Assembly (NCBI GenBank): GCA_018340805.1
Contig: JACMZG010001870.1
Span: 46,472,309-46,536,308 of the forward strand
Length of the DNA: 64,000 bases
Source of the DNA: Microvelia longipes
Taxonomy: Eukaryota; Arthropoda; Insecta; Hemiptera; Veliidae
Direction of reading: 5' to 3'
The position numbers and the translations under genes are program-made. Each line of letters begins with the position of its first letter. Within the stretch, counting starts at the first letter, position 1. Positions 42,234 to 52,931 of the stretch are shown here, piece after piece. Under the pieces are notes generated by a model. The model was not told the origin of the DNA. It was given only the letters and a program-made list of their open reading frames with translations, and did no database searches.

Positions 42234-44186
42234 GTGGTGGGAGACTTAGTTTTAAGGGAAAATGAAGAAAAACTATTAGAATTAGGTTTAAAAAATAGTC
42301 CTCATTATAAATTAAATAATAAAGATCTAGAACAATTAGCGATTAATGTAGAATTAGCTCTAAGCAAAGAAGAAAATAATAACGAAACTAATTTCAAAAG
42401 ACTCCAAATTCTCAAAACATTAGAAAATTACAGTTATAAAAATCAACCCAATAACATAAAAGATTTTATAAACCTGAAGAAAACTTTAAGAGATAATAAA
42501 ATATTAGCTATTAAAGCCGATAAAGGGAACTCCACTGTCTTAATCCACGAAGACGATTATATTGAAAAAGTTACGGACTTTTTAAATCAAAACAACTTCG
42601 TATTACTATCGAGTGATCCCACTGAAAAATATAAAAATACCGTTTACTCTACCCTTAATAATAGTACAAATATTTTTAACAACCAGACGATAGCCAGGTT
42701 AAAACCCATGAACCCCCACGCACCCAGATTAGTCGGATATCTTAAAATCCACAAACCACCGCCGACCCCTATAAGACCCGTCTTACCTAGCATTAACTCC
42801 CCAACTTATGAACTAGCTAAAGAAATTAACAAATCGCTCCAAACTATAGTACCAAACTTTGAACACACGGTAAAAAATACAGCAGAACTTATAGACCATA
42901 TATCAGACATCAGCATTCCTGATAACGCTAAATTTGTCTCGTTCGATGTAGTAAACCTTTTCACTAATGTACCCACCGATGAATGCAAAGAACTACTTAG
43001 AAAAATAATCTTAAATTCCAACTTAGATATTTGTGAAAAGAACGAACTAGAAAAGCTCATCGAAATCACCTTAGACCAAAACTATATGGTATTCAATAAC
43101 CAATATTACACCACTGATAAAGGACTAGCAATGGGCTCACCCCTTAGCCCCCTCTTAGCAGATTTATTTATGGATTTCATCGAAAAACTTATATTTAATT
43201 CCAAAAATATTTTATTAAAAAATATCGTATATTGGTATAGATATGTTGATGATGTTATATGTCTGTGGCTAGGAACAAATAGACAACTTGACCAATTCTT
43301 AAAATTCATTAATTCCCTACACCCCAATATAAAATTTACAGTTGAAATAGAACAAAATAACTCCATAAACTTCCTAGATTTAACTATCTATAAGAAGAAC
43401 AATAAACATAACTTCAAAGTATACCGGAAAGCAACGTACTCAGCCATAACAATCCATAACTCGTCAAACTCGTATAGAAAACATAAACTATCAGCATTCC
43501 ATAGTATGATCCACCGTGCATTGTCAATACCCATGAACGACATAGATTATAATAATGAAATAAAAACAATAAAAACAATAGCAAAAGATAACGGTTACCC
43601 CAATAGTACTATAGACAAACTTCTAAACCAAAAATTAACCCGTAATGCCATTAAATTAGGAACCAAACTGGAATCCAATACAAATCAAAACACCAAATGG
43701 ATCAGTTTACCGTATGTAGGAAAACTTTCAGAACGAATCGCCCAAATATTAGAAACAGATGACAAGAAAGTAAGTTTCAAACCATATAACACCCTAGGAA
43801 AAATAATAGGATCAGCCAAACAAAAAATACCGATTGGAAACAAAAGTGGTGTTTACAAATTAACATGCGATACTTGCAAAGGAGTTTACGTAGGACAATC
43901 GGGACGAAAAATATCCAAAAGAATTTCCGAGCATGACCGTGCAATTCGTCATCCTGAAACCTATGAATCAAGTTTTGCCACCCACGTACTAAATACCGAA
44001 CACCAATATAACTTAGACCAATTCGAATTATTACACGCTTGTCACAAAGGGACAAAACTTGATCTACTAGAAAACTTAGAAATCCTCCGATCCTTACAAA
44101 ACCCTAATATTCCATGCTTTAACGAAATAATCAATATTAACAACTCAGTTCTAGTCAAGCCTATACACAACAACAATATAAACTAA
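42234..44186 (+). CDS. Penelope-like reverse transcriptase with GIY-YIG endonuclease
   Basis: A 650-codon open frame that copies the element's RNA and nicks target DNA. N-terminal part: AIKADKGNSTVLI (about 92-104), the Penelope-specific box. RT motifs: GYLKIHKPPPTPIRPVLPS (168-186), SFDVVNLFTNVP (236-247, catalytic Asp238), GSPLSPLLADLF (301-312) and WYRYVDDV (334-341, catalytic Asp339/Asp340). GIY-YIG domain: GVYKLTC (539-545), GVYVGQSGR (550-558, Arg558), His567 and Glu613. Oddity: the frame opens at GTG directly after TGA, and the first in-frame ATG is at codon 159, downstream of the N-terminal box and just before the first RT motif. The authentic start is thus lost, frameshifted or non-AUG. 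No other internal stop or frameshift was seen, so the copy is young. Confidence 0.9.
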   Translation: MVGDLVLRENEEKLLELGLKNSPHYKLNNKDLEQLAINVELALSKEENNNETNFKRLQILKTLENYSYKNQPNNIKDFINLKKTLRDNKILAIKADKGNSTVLIHEDDYIEKVTDFLNQNNFVLLSSDPTEKYKNTVYSTLNNSTNIFNNQTIARLKPMNPHAPRLVGYLKIHKPPPTPIRPVLPSINSPTYELAKEINKSLQTIVPNFEHTVKNTAELIDHISDISIPDNAKFVSFDVVNLFTNVPTDECKELLRKIILNSNLDICEKNELEKLIEITLDQNYMVFNNQYYTTDKGLAMGSPLSPLLADLFMDFIEKLIFNSKNILLKNIVYWYRYVDDVICLWLGTNRQLDQFLKFINSLHPNIKFTVEIEQNNSINFLDLTIYKKNNKHNFKVYRKATYSAITIHNSSNSYRKHKLSAFHSMIHRALSIPMNDIDYNNEIKTIKTIAKDNGYPNSTIDKLLNQKLTRNAIKLGTKLESNTNQNTKWISLPYVGKLSERIAQILETDDKKVSFKPYNTLGKIIGSAKQKIPIGNKSGVYKLTCDTCKGVYVGQSGRKISKRISEHDRAIRHPETYESSFATHVLNTEHQYNLDQFELLHACHKGTKLDLLENLEILRSLQNPNIPCFNEIININNSVLVKPIHNNNIN

Positions 44187-44765
44187 CCTATTCATAATTA
44201 TTAACTACTTATGATAATTATAACTAATTAATAATTAATTAATATTAATTAACTTCTTCTTTGACACCCACTACTTTCTTTAAATCTTTATTTTTAACAT
44301 AACTAGTTAAGTAAATGCAATCTTAATCCAAATAACCATGCAGTCATAAATACAATTTACCATTGTAATAGATATGTAAGTTTTATAGTAATTAATCTCC
44401 TTTCAAAAGTTACGCTAACCTAGTTATAAATACATAATTTATTTTTTGTTCATTATTCTATTAGTTAAGTTATACAATTTATTATACCATTAGTTATTAA
44501 GTGCAATTTTAACCATTGTATTTATTTATTTTATTTATTTATTTTTATTTTATTTTTTTTAGTTAAGTTATAAAATTTATTTTACCATTAGTTATTAAGT
44601 GCAATTTTAACCATTGTATTAGTAGTTATAAGTATCCTATAAGTCTTCTCCTTCTCTCTAGATTTACCATTAGAGTTGTCTTTGGACTTTTAATTATATA
44701 ATTTAAGTAAGTATGTTATCCCTTATACCTGATGGTTCCCTAGAATCCAGATCCGAAATTAACCC
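44187..44765 (+). other. 3' UTR of the Penelope-like element
   Basis: A/T-rich. A 60-bp block (near 44462-44520 and 44565-44625) is directly repeated around 'tttatttatttattt'. No frame was found. Confidence 0.6.
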
Positions 44766-44849
44766 TCTCCCACCACTCATCCAACAACACCCCACCCCCA
44801 CACACATCTTAGACCTTCTCCTTCAATTTAAGCAACTCAGTTTATAAAA

Positions 44850-44890
44850 AGTACTCTGAAGATGACTAAGTAATAGTCGAAACCGGTCAG
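44850..44890 (+). ncRNA. hammerhead-like core in the right Penelope repeat
   Basis: CTGAAGATGACTAAGTAATA at 44856 runs into GTCGAAACCGG. CUGANGA and GAAA boxes flank a 5-bp stem II (GACTA/TAGTC) with one extra U next to the box. Hammerhead ribozymes are established in Penelope-like terminal repeats, but cleavage here is inferred. Confidence 0.55.
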
Positions 44891-45014
44891 TTTTCTTTTT
44901 TATGTATTGTGGTTTGACAATTTAAATATATATTTTTTTTAAACTCAAGTGTATTAAATATTAACCATGTTTAACATATACCACAAAATCTCTGTCAAAA
45001 CAACTAATGATTTA

Positions 45015-45026
45015 ACCGTGTATTAT
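45015..45026. repeat. 12-bp target duplication, right copy
   Basis: ACCGTGTATTAT, matching 42024-42035. Confidence 0.85.
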
Positions 45027-45639
45027 GCTATGTAAGGTTGAACATGAGCCACCTATGTCTATGTATTGATGCCACCCTTGTAAATATGATATCAAGAAAT
45101 TTATTGATGTTTCGTCTAATTCGTAGTAAGGTAATTGGAATGAGCACGTGATGGGCTTATAGCTTAAGTCGTAGCAAAAGCTATATCAACCTTATATAAG
45201 CTCCGTCCTGCAGTTGGGAATACACAGGGAATCAAAAACAAAAGAAATTAGGTGGTTTGAAGATTTACAGGATTATGGTTCTTTGGTTTAGTGGCCCAAC
45301 TGATCGCAAACTTAGCACAATGTTCAAAGATTAGCTTGTCCAGCTATCACAGGATCCATAAAAACTTCTCTTAACAATTGATATTTATGTTCTTTTAGGT
45401 TCACTTGAATTGACCTCTGTAATATTAAGAGAAGCAGCTACCACTTTCATCAGACTTCGAGGTACTGAAATGTAGAATTTATTTATCAGCAAACTAGTTG
45501 GAATAAATAACATTATTTTAGATGAACTGCCCATATTAGCGGCAGCTATCACCAGGAATAGTGATAGCAGATTAAATTCTATTAACAATATTATAGTCTT
45601 ATATTCTGGAACCTACTGGTCTGAATCCACAATAGAAGA

Positions 45640-45925
45640 AACATAGTACGAACTATTTTTTTCACGGATGGTTTTTAAAATAACCACAGCATGTCATGCT
45701 TTAGGAATTTCGTTGGTGTAATGACAGGTATACCAGTTAAATACCTCAGGTAGTGATAGTGAGGAGACAGTCTTTCACCTGCTAGCTGAGTGTGAGGTTT
45801 ATACTTTTCTCCATACTCGTATATTTGGAGTTGGCCTCTTGTATAAAGATGAGTTTTATCTATTAGTTAGAAAGGTATTATTGTTTATATCAACCTTTTC
45901 AAGAGACTCTTGGTAGAGGTGTTGT
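45640..45925 (+). pseudogene. degenerate LINE RNase H / C-terminal Cys-His fragment
   Basis: Plus strand: VRTIFFTDG resembles the RNase H Asp box. Further on, SEETVFHLLAECEVYTFLHT and RIFGVGLLYKDEFYLLV match the typical ET..H.L..C end of I/R1-type polyproteins. Stops and shifts separate them. Confidence 0.55.
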
Positions 45926-46009
45926 AAGCTAAGGAATCGGGGCTGGCAAGAAGGGCCTATTTGTCTGGCGTTGTCTCCCCACCGTATTACTTTTACAAGT
46001 GTTCCATCT

Positions 46010-46260
46010 ATCTATTCAACATTTGATAGATCAATAGAGTAGTCCCGTGGATTTATTGAAAGTCTCTAACACAACTACTCCATGAAGTTGACATCCTGTG
46101 TTTTTGAACTGCTCCCTTTAAGCGAATTTCCGATGGAAAATAATCGTATGGTTTTTATTTATGGTTCAATGGATAAATTAAATTATTGGTTTAATGAAAG
46201 ATCTCCAATAGTACTGTTCCTTTGGTCTATTGAACAATTAATTGAGTTGTCCCTCCATTT
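46010..46260 (+). repeat. 77-bp units, right cluster
   Basis: CTATTCAACATTTGATAGAT then 'caatagagtagtcccgtgga' matches 39829. Looser units follow to 46240. Together with the left cluster they bracket the LINE/Penelope block. Confidence 0.5.
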
Positions 46261-46269
46261 GTCACAAAT

Positions 46270-47130
46270 ATTTATCCTCTGAAATTTATTTATTTATTCA
46301 GTGGAGAGAATTCACTTTTTTCCCTTATCTGTGGGCACCGCAGCGCCATATTTTGAATATTATTTATATGAGTTAGTAGACTGTAAAACCCAATATTTAA
46401 TAAATTGAGGTGATTTACGGTTTTGAAAAAACAAATACAAGTTTAACCACGTAGGTGAAATTAGAAACCACGGAGGGTGTAGTAGAGGTTGGATTCCGTG
46501 AGAGGATCCTAGTTGTATGTATTAAACGAGGACTCACATCAAAATCTCATTTAGAGGGGGGTAGAGATGATACGTCCCTCCCCTTATGTATAGATAGCCC
46601 AGACAAAAATGATACCCTTCAGGGCGAACTCTTGCTAAAGGGGCAAAATTCCCTTTTCTACATGAGCTTGTTTTCTCTTCGAATACATTTTATCCCACTC
46701 CACATGTTTTCCATGCTTAAAGGGGCATCTTTAATCCTTACGTTTGTTCTTTCTACTTAAACTTATTTTACAAGGACCATGACTTCTTAAGAGTTACAAC
46801 AATCCATATTCCACTTATCACACCACACGCAAAGAAAAAACAAACTTGATCATCTAATTTATTTAGTAATATTTAATAATGAAATGGTAGATTATGTTAC
46901 ACGGGTGTGGGATTATAAAAGCAGAATTTTTTTATTGATGAGGTTGTAATAAATTTCTACTTCAACGATGAGAGATCACTTTACGAGTCATGTTGCGTGC
47001 TAAGAGTTTTTAAGGGGTCGACAAATAATTTCTTTTATTTACTCAAAGAGTTGTGTGTAAGAGTTGCTTAGCGGACTTATAGTTTAACTTAACAGAGTAA
47101 ATGCTTTATTAATTGAGAAAACTCATACCT
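46270..47130. other. no gene supported
   Basis: A 101-residue frame at 46455-46760 starts at a non-ATG codon, has no recognisable motif and no splice context. I do not call it a gene. Confidence 0.35.
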
Positions 47131-47133
47131 TAT

Positions 47134-47581
47134 CTTAGAATAATACTATATATAGAAGAAGCATTACTGATAACACGAAAGGCGGTTCACTGGTGGACTT
47201 AAGTAATGCTGCCACCCTAACAATATACAATTTTCTAAAAAAAAGTTTTTAATTTAAGCATTTTAAATTGTAGTTTAACGTATTTATTAAAATTATATTA
47301 AGAGTAGTCCTCGTCAACTAAATGTAGATTCTTGTATTCCGCCACCCTTTTGCCATCTAAGACCGGTTTTATTAAATACTCAGCAGGTGTTTTAAGTTAT
47401 TATATTTATTCTTTACGATCTTTCTTCATTAATAGATATTTATGACATATATTTAAAATAATGTTTTGTTGTCAGGTTGGCAGCACTACTTAAGTGCACC
47501 AGTCAACCGGCTTTCGTGTTATCAGTGGAATTTCATTGTGTTTACGGTCGTGTGCTCCTTCTATATATAGTATTATTTTAA
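47134..47581. mobile_element. DNA element with nested inverted ends
   Basis: Inner ends CTGATAACACGAAAGGCGGT and its complement near 47508-47525 continue as about 55-bp arms. Outer ends AATAATACTATATATAGAAG and their complement near 47560-47581 lie outside. A solo right outer end recurs at 54788-54855. It has no coding frame. The whole may be a MITE inside an older one. Confidence 0.65.
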
Positions 47582-47929
47582 GTACCTTATAGACGATTTC
47601 GGAGCTGTTAAAGCTGCAGCTATACTCTATTGGCGAATTTACCAAAGGTAAAACAAATTTATAAGGTTAGGGTCATGGAGGAGGGAGGTGCATTTATCAG
47701 AAATTTATTTTTGTCAATAACAGCAGTTAAATTACCTGTTACTTTTCTGTTTTCTCACTTCACTCACCAGGGGGATTTGATTTACCCTTTAATAATGGGA
47801 ATATATAAGGGAGTATCTAATGGATAACTGCAGTACTTAATAACTGTATTAGATATTCGACCAATAGTTACTATATTCGATATACCTTACCAACAGTTCA
47901 ACCGATCCTGAATATTTGTTTGTTTCCAC

Positions 47930-48454
47930 CAAGGATCTTGAATAAAGGGGATGACGCACTAAGTCGATTTGCCATACAAACAAGTGACCCCATCGAAAAC
48001 GAGAAAATAGAGAGAATTCAACACGAAACACACGTCAAAAACCAACTGCACATGCTTGGTACAAACTGCGCATGCTTACAATTCTTAAAACAGCGCAGGT
48101 CTTAAAATTTAGAGGCAAACTTACGTCACAATGGTTTCCATTGTTTATTGCTTGAGAAGGTTATAACAAAACACGCTTAAATTATCACTCTCTGAAGAGG
48201 CAAAGTATATTCCAAAATTTAAAATTAAATAAGCACAAATGACTTAACAAGCACCACAAATGTAACAATGACGAGAAGCACAGAAGAAAGTTGAGAAGCA
48301 AACTCGACAACCTTGCTACATAACCTGCGTTTGGCGCTTTTTTCCTTATAAGCAAGGGGAAGGGGTAAGTTTGCTTCTAATTCTCTATCTCATACAACTT
48401 CCATGGGGCCAGAAAAGTTCCTTAATGCGTCATCTCCTTTATTCAAGATCCTTG
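47930..48454. mobile_element. hAT-type MITE with 8-bp target duplication, inside a candidate exon
   Basis: Ends CAAGGATCTTGAATAAAGG and CCTTTATTCAAGATCCTTG are perfect 19-bp inverted repeats. GTTTCCAC is duplicated at 47922-47929 and 48455-48462. The length is 525 bp. It has no transposase. The 61-residue frame at 47920-48105 is a by-product. Confidence 0.9.
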
Positions 48455-48668
48455 GTTTCCACCAAACCAATTTGAGATGGAAACGATGAGACGTCTCCAG
48501 AGGGTAGCTACAGCATTGGGGCTCGCCCCGCAAGACATATTTGTGTGTGTGACAGGTCCACTTTGCTTAGTATCCTCTCTAAAATTGTCATTCAGCACTA
48601 AAGAACTACAACTTTTCATAGAAGTTGAATCTCTGTTATCACTAGATGAATGCTCATGATCAGACAGT
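48443..48668 (-). pseudogene. candidate exon of an unidentified gene, cut by the hAT MITE
   Basis: On the minus strand an acceptor (TATATAG, 48669-48670) opens a frame from 48668. It has a Ser/Asp-rich start (SDHEHSSSDNRDSTSM), then GPVTHTNMSCGASPNAV and LWRRLIVSISNWFGGN. The MITE boundary falls after this and supplies a TGA four codons in (NQGS then stop). Without the MITE the frame would run a further nine codons to a different stop. I do not recognise the protein. The acceptor lies at the edge of a TA tract, which weakens the call. Confidence 0.35.
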
Positions 48669-48669
48669 C

Positions 48670-48670
<1 letters not shown>

Positions 48671-48750
<80 letters not shown>
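48671..48750. repeat. (TA)n microsatellite, left anchor of the foldback
   Basis: An uninterrupted TA run immediately left of CAGGGTGAACAATTC. Confidence 0.95.
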
Positions 48751-48753
<3 letters not shown>

Positions 48754-50390
48754 GGTGAACAATTCACTTAAACCAACATTAAACCATTAAAATCATGGGA
48801 ACACATGGTCCTAGACTAAAAAAATGGTCTCTACCCCTAGTAAGTCGACTACCCTGAGTTCAAATTCACCAAAATTTTTGGTAATTATTACCCAAATGTG
48901 GTAATTTAATTAGCACTTTTCGTTTTTATTGGTACTTTAAAAAGTCAAATTGGACCATACCATAATATAAACTAATTTAGAAACTACATTATATCATGAG
49001 AAATTTGATACCAATATCACAAAATTCCGGTAATTTTTCACCGAGCTATCGATCGACATACAAGACGTGAATTATTACCGGCATTTTTGGAACAACAAAA
49101 TGCGCCAACCTAAAAAAATGGTTAAAGCATGGTCCTAGACTAACGAAAATGGTCTCTACCCTAGTAAGTCGACCACCCTGAGTTTAAATTCACCAAAATG
49201 TTTTGGTAATTATTACTCAAATGTGGTAATTAATTAGCACTTTTCGTTTTTTATTGGTAACTTTAAAAAGTCAAATTGGACTATACCATGATATACACTA
49301 ATTTAGAAACTACATTTTATCCTAACAAATTTGATACCAATATCACAAAATTCCGGTAATTTTGTGATACCGAGCTATCGGTATCATTGTGATAGTACTA
49401 TAACAATGATAGTGTTATTTGCTTGTATGTCGATCAATAGCTCAGTAAAAAATTACCGGAATTTCGTGATATTGGTATCAAATTTCTCATGATATAATGT
49501 AGTTTCTAAATTAGTTTATATTATGATATGATCCAATTTGACTTTTTAAGTTACCAATAAAAACGAAAAGTGCTAATTAAATTACCACATTTGGTAATAA
49601 TTACCAAAAATGTTTTGGTGAATTTGAACTCAGGTGGTCGATTACTAGGGGTAGAGACCATTTTCGTTAGTCTAGGACCATGCTTTAACCATTTTTTTAG
49701 GTTGGCGCATTTTGTTGTTCCAAAAATGCCGGTAATAATTCACGTCTGTATGTCGATCGATAGCTCGGTGAAAATTACCGGAATTTTGTGATATTGATAT
49801 CAAATTTCTCATGATATAATGTAGTTTCTAAATTAGTTTATATTATGGTATAGTTCGATTCGACTTTTTAATGTTACCAATAAAAAACGAAAAGTGCTAA
49901 TTAAATTACCACATTTGGGTAATAATTACCAAACAATTTTTGGTGAATTTGAACTCAGGGTGGTCGACTTACTAGGGGTAGAGACCATTTTCGTTAGTCT
50001 AGGACCATGCTTTAACCATTTTTTAGGTTGGCGCATTTTGTTGTTCCAAAAAATGCCGGTAATAATTTATGTCTTGTATGTCGATTGATAGCTCGGTGAA
50101 AAAATTACCGAAATTTTGTGATATTGGTATCAATTTCTCATGATGTAATGTAGTTTCTAAATTAGTTTATATTATGGTATGGTCCAATTTGACTTTTTAA
50201 AGTTACCAATAAAAAACGAAAAGTGCTAATTAAATTACCACATTTGGGTAATAATTACCAAACAAATTTTGGTGAATTTGAACTCAGGGTGGTCGACTTA
50301 CTAGGGGTAGAGACCATTTTTGTTAGTCTAGGACCATGTGTTCACCATGATTTTAATGGTTTAATGTTGTTTAAGTGAATTGTTCCACCC
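48751..50390. mobile_element. 1.64-kb foldback with repeated 0.33-kb modules, embedded in (TA)n
   Basis: The left end CAGGGTGAACAATTCACTTA and right end TAAGTGAATTGTTCCACCC are inverted. The inside has about two modules in one orientation (48795-49110, 49125-49400) and three inverted (49430-49720, 49740-50020, 50060-50340). Shared module text: 'gtcctagactaa', 'gtctctacccctagtaag', 'ggtaattattacc' and 'gatatcaatatcacaaaat' variants. Both ends touch TA microsatellites. No transposase frame was found; the 60-75 residue frames inside are module repeats. Confidence 0.8.
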
Positions 50391-50403
50391 ATATTATATA
50401 TAT

Positions 50404-50463
<60 letters not shown>

Positions 50464-50471
50464 CATACATG

Positions 50472-50568
<97 letters not shown>

Positions 50569-50591
50569 ATGTATGTATGTATGTATGTATG

Positions 50592-50634
<43 letters not shown>
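50391..50634. repeat. (TA)n / (GTAT)n microsatellite, right anchor of the foldback
   Basis: A long TA run with a GTATGTATGTATGTAT segment near 50570-50594. Confidence 0.95.
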
Positions 50635-50639
<5 letters not shown>

Positions 50640-51715
50640 CGACTTAATTCTATGCTTTAATTGGGCCCACTTTGTAGGTAAATGATACAGCACAACTAAG
50701 ACTAAAAGTCCTGCGATTTGATGATAAGATTGACTACACTTATCTTTAATTTAATAGGTACCTAATTTATAGGTAAAATATATTAACCATACTCATATAA
50801 AATATGGGTATGAGTTCTATTCAATAAAATAAAATAATATAGCTCTACAACATTTTTTACGTCGACATTTTGGGGGCCCCAAACTGGCGGGGGCCTCCCG
50901 TAATGCGGGTCCTTGCGGGGCTATAAATATGCCACTAAACGTCTGTAATTCGTATCTAAATCAGAGGGTGCCAACTTGCCTCTTTTCCTTTTCCCCAAAC
51001 TGGCTCTAGAACTCAACAGAATTTTGATTTATAACTAAAAAAAAATGAAGTTGGTCTTTTGACATTAGAACTTTTTCATTGTGAATTATTTAATATGTTG
51101 CTTCGTATAGAGTTTTATAAAAAAAACTAATATAAAATTTTAAAAGTTAATAACGTTAAAGTTTTCATACTAGTCAACCCATGCTGTGGACTGGTGCTAT
51201 TTTTGCTACTCCAAGCACATCTGCTCGCTTCTTATTGGGTTTTAAAAAGCTTCGTCTGGAATTTAAAAAAAAAACTTTGAAACTATTATATTTTAAAAAA
51301 ATCGGGTTCGAGGTGTCTCTAAACTTTTTTCATTAAAACTTTTGTTCTTCCTCAGTCACGTTTTCTTGAAACTTGAAGCAGTATTGACAGTCTTCCTATC
51401 AATAGATGGTAATGCACTAGACGGCCTATTCGAAAGGCAATACAAATAATTTTTGACAACTTAGCACTATGGTTAAACAAGTTTTGGAAATACTTGTTTT
51501 CCGGGCTGCAAAATTTGCGGTCATTTAGGAAATGTCCCCTAAAAGTTGATTTTTGCGGGAGTTATGAGCGTGATATTGACGTATCAAGCTGCATTATTAT
51601 GATGTTAAACACCCAGAGCGTTTTTAAAACGCCTCCAAAGGAAATGTTTAGTTAAATCTTGTTCTCCAATATTTAAGGAAAACTAATTCTTTTTTAAAAA
51701 AAAAGTCATTGAATA

Positions 51716-51718
<3 letters not shown>
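50635..51718. other. mostly unassigned; hAT-end-like GC-rich fragment at 50865-50935
   Basis: At 50865-50935 the complement reads TAGTGGCATATTTATAGCCC then GGCCCCCGCCAGTTTGGGGC, resembling the ends of common hAT elements. The remainder shows no feature. Confidence 0.35.

Positions 51719-51811
<93 letters not shown>
51719..51811. repeat. (TA)n microsatellite
   Basis: TA run with one AT/TA junction near 51756. Confidence 0.95.
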
Positions 51812-51813
<2 letters not shown>

Positions 51814-51954
51814 GATATTAAGTATAATAAATAATTAGAAAGCAATTAAAACGATAATGTAAGCCTCCTCTAACGGTCTCCTTGACCCTGGAGTAGAGAC
51901 TTTATTACATATTACAAGTTTCATAAATTTTTATGTTTTTAATAAGCATTCATT

Positions 51955-51955
<1 letters not shown>

Positions 51956-52024
<69 letters not shown>
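51956..52024. repeat. (TA)n microsatellite
   Basis: A pure TA run of about 68 bp next to the candidate exon. Confidence 0.95.
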
Positions 52025-52025
<1 letters not shown>

Positions 52026-52034
52026 CATATATAC

Positions 52035-52154
52035 CGGGAGTGCGTCACAATCCGTTTTAGTGGCAGGGGCATCATTGATCAGGGGATCACGAGAAATTGG
52101 TTTTGGATTGGAAATTGGATTATTTTGATCATGATAAGCTCCTCCAGCGCTCAT
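52035..52154 (-). CDS. candidate first coding exon of an unidentified minus-strand gene
   Basis: ATG at 52152-52154 opens exactly 40 codons (starting MSAGGAYHDQNNPISNPKPI) that end at a donor-like CCG|GTATAT in phase 0. Composition is hydrophilic and Asp/Asn/Pro-rich, and clearly less AT-biased than its surroundings. The next candidate minus-strand exon (48668) needs a phase-2 partner, so either another exon intervenes or the two are unrelated. No family is recognised. Confidence 0.3.
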
Positions 52155-52931
52155 ACTTTAAATCCTATTAATAATAGGATTATTAATAGGATTCTTATTA
52201 ATACATTATTAATTCAACAATATTAATACATTATTAATTCAACAATATTAATACATTATTAAATTCCTATTATACAAATTATTAAAATAAATTTTAAGAA
52301 TTTCTCTTTCTTAAAATGTATTAACAAAATAAGTAATGACTTATTTTTATACTTTATCAATAAATAATTAATTATGACTTTATTTTTTCCACTTTTAATA
52401 AGTTTAGTTAGCAAACAAATGTTACGAATCAATATAATCTCCTTTCATTAGATTCATTTTATTTAGAAGTTGAATAGAAATATAAGTGATATAGGGGATG
52501 AACCCCCCCCCCCCAAAAAAAAACAAGCTGGAATCGCCTATGTAATTTGATAAATATATTATTATTTTTATTATTATGTCATACTTTTATAGACAAATTT
52601 AAAATGATAGGGTTTTCTTATACCGCCATGTATTTCCGCGTGCTTTTAAAACTCTAAAAGATACAAAGTGAAGAAAGGTTTGTTATAATAAAACCAAATA
52701 CGGAAAAAAAACGAGGCCGACTTTTCCGTGATAAAATACCCCGGAAGTCTAGGCCTTATCGACCTCTAGACCTACTAGCATGTCTGTCTTATCTAGCATG
52801 TCTCTAGCAAGTCGAGACTCATGCTTTACCGCGTAACCACAAGCTAAAAAAGTAAAACAAGAATAAACCTCTATTTTAAAAATAACTGTAATAATAGTCC
52901 AAGTGCCAGGTCTAAAAAATGTGACTCACTA
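52155..52931. other. no feature recognised
   Basis: Three short tandem copies of 'acattattaattcaacaata' at 52202-52265 and a C-run at 52504-52514. No gene. Confidence 0.4.

Larger units (their letters stand above)
42036..45014 (+). mobile_element. Penelope-like element, near full length
   Basis: A 2979-bp unit flanked by a 12-bp duplication. Inverted terminal repeats of about 208 bp (42036-42243 and about 44766-44973) carry a hammerhead-like core in each arm. The right side has an extra 41-bp extension, a feature known from Penelope elements. The interior encodes one RT plus GIY-YIG protein (42234-44186). A 3' UTR with near-duplicate text (44455-44640, 'ttaccattagttattaagtg') follows. It is the best-preserved autonomous element in the window. 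Confidence 0.9.
41880..45150 (-). pseudogene. jockey-like LINE RT fragment split by a Penelope-like insertion
   Basis: Minus strand: 45015-45140 encodes FLISYLQGWHQYIDIGGS and ends IIHG. Skipping 42036-45014, it continues at 42035 as GVRQGPVLGPILFLIYMNDL and, after a stop, FADDYWVI, the degenerate YADD box. The GVPQGS-like motif is therefore cut between the Gly and Val codons by the insertion. The fragment was already decaying (in-frame stop) or decayed later. Confidence 0.8.

Noticed and set aside
42036..45014. Viral or LTR-retrotransposon origin for the RT ORF
   Set aside because: The RT carries Penelope-specific boxes with a GIY-YIG domain, the terminal repeats are inverted rather than direct, and there is no gag, protease or integrase.
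46455..46760. 101-residue frame as a gene
   Set aside because: Non-ATG start, no motif, no splice context; chance in a region without other coding signs.
50371..50693. Long Ile-Tyr open frames on both strands (also at 1404-1655 and 51648-52154)
   Set aside because: They are translations of (TA)n microsatellites, which contain no stop in any frame; there is no coding evidence.
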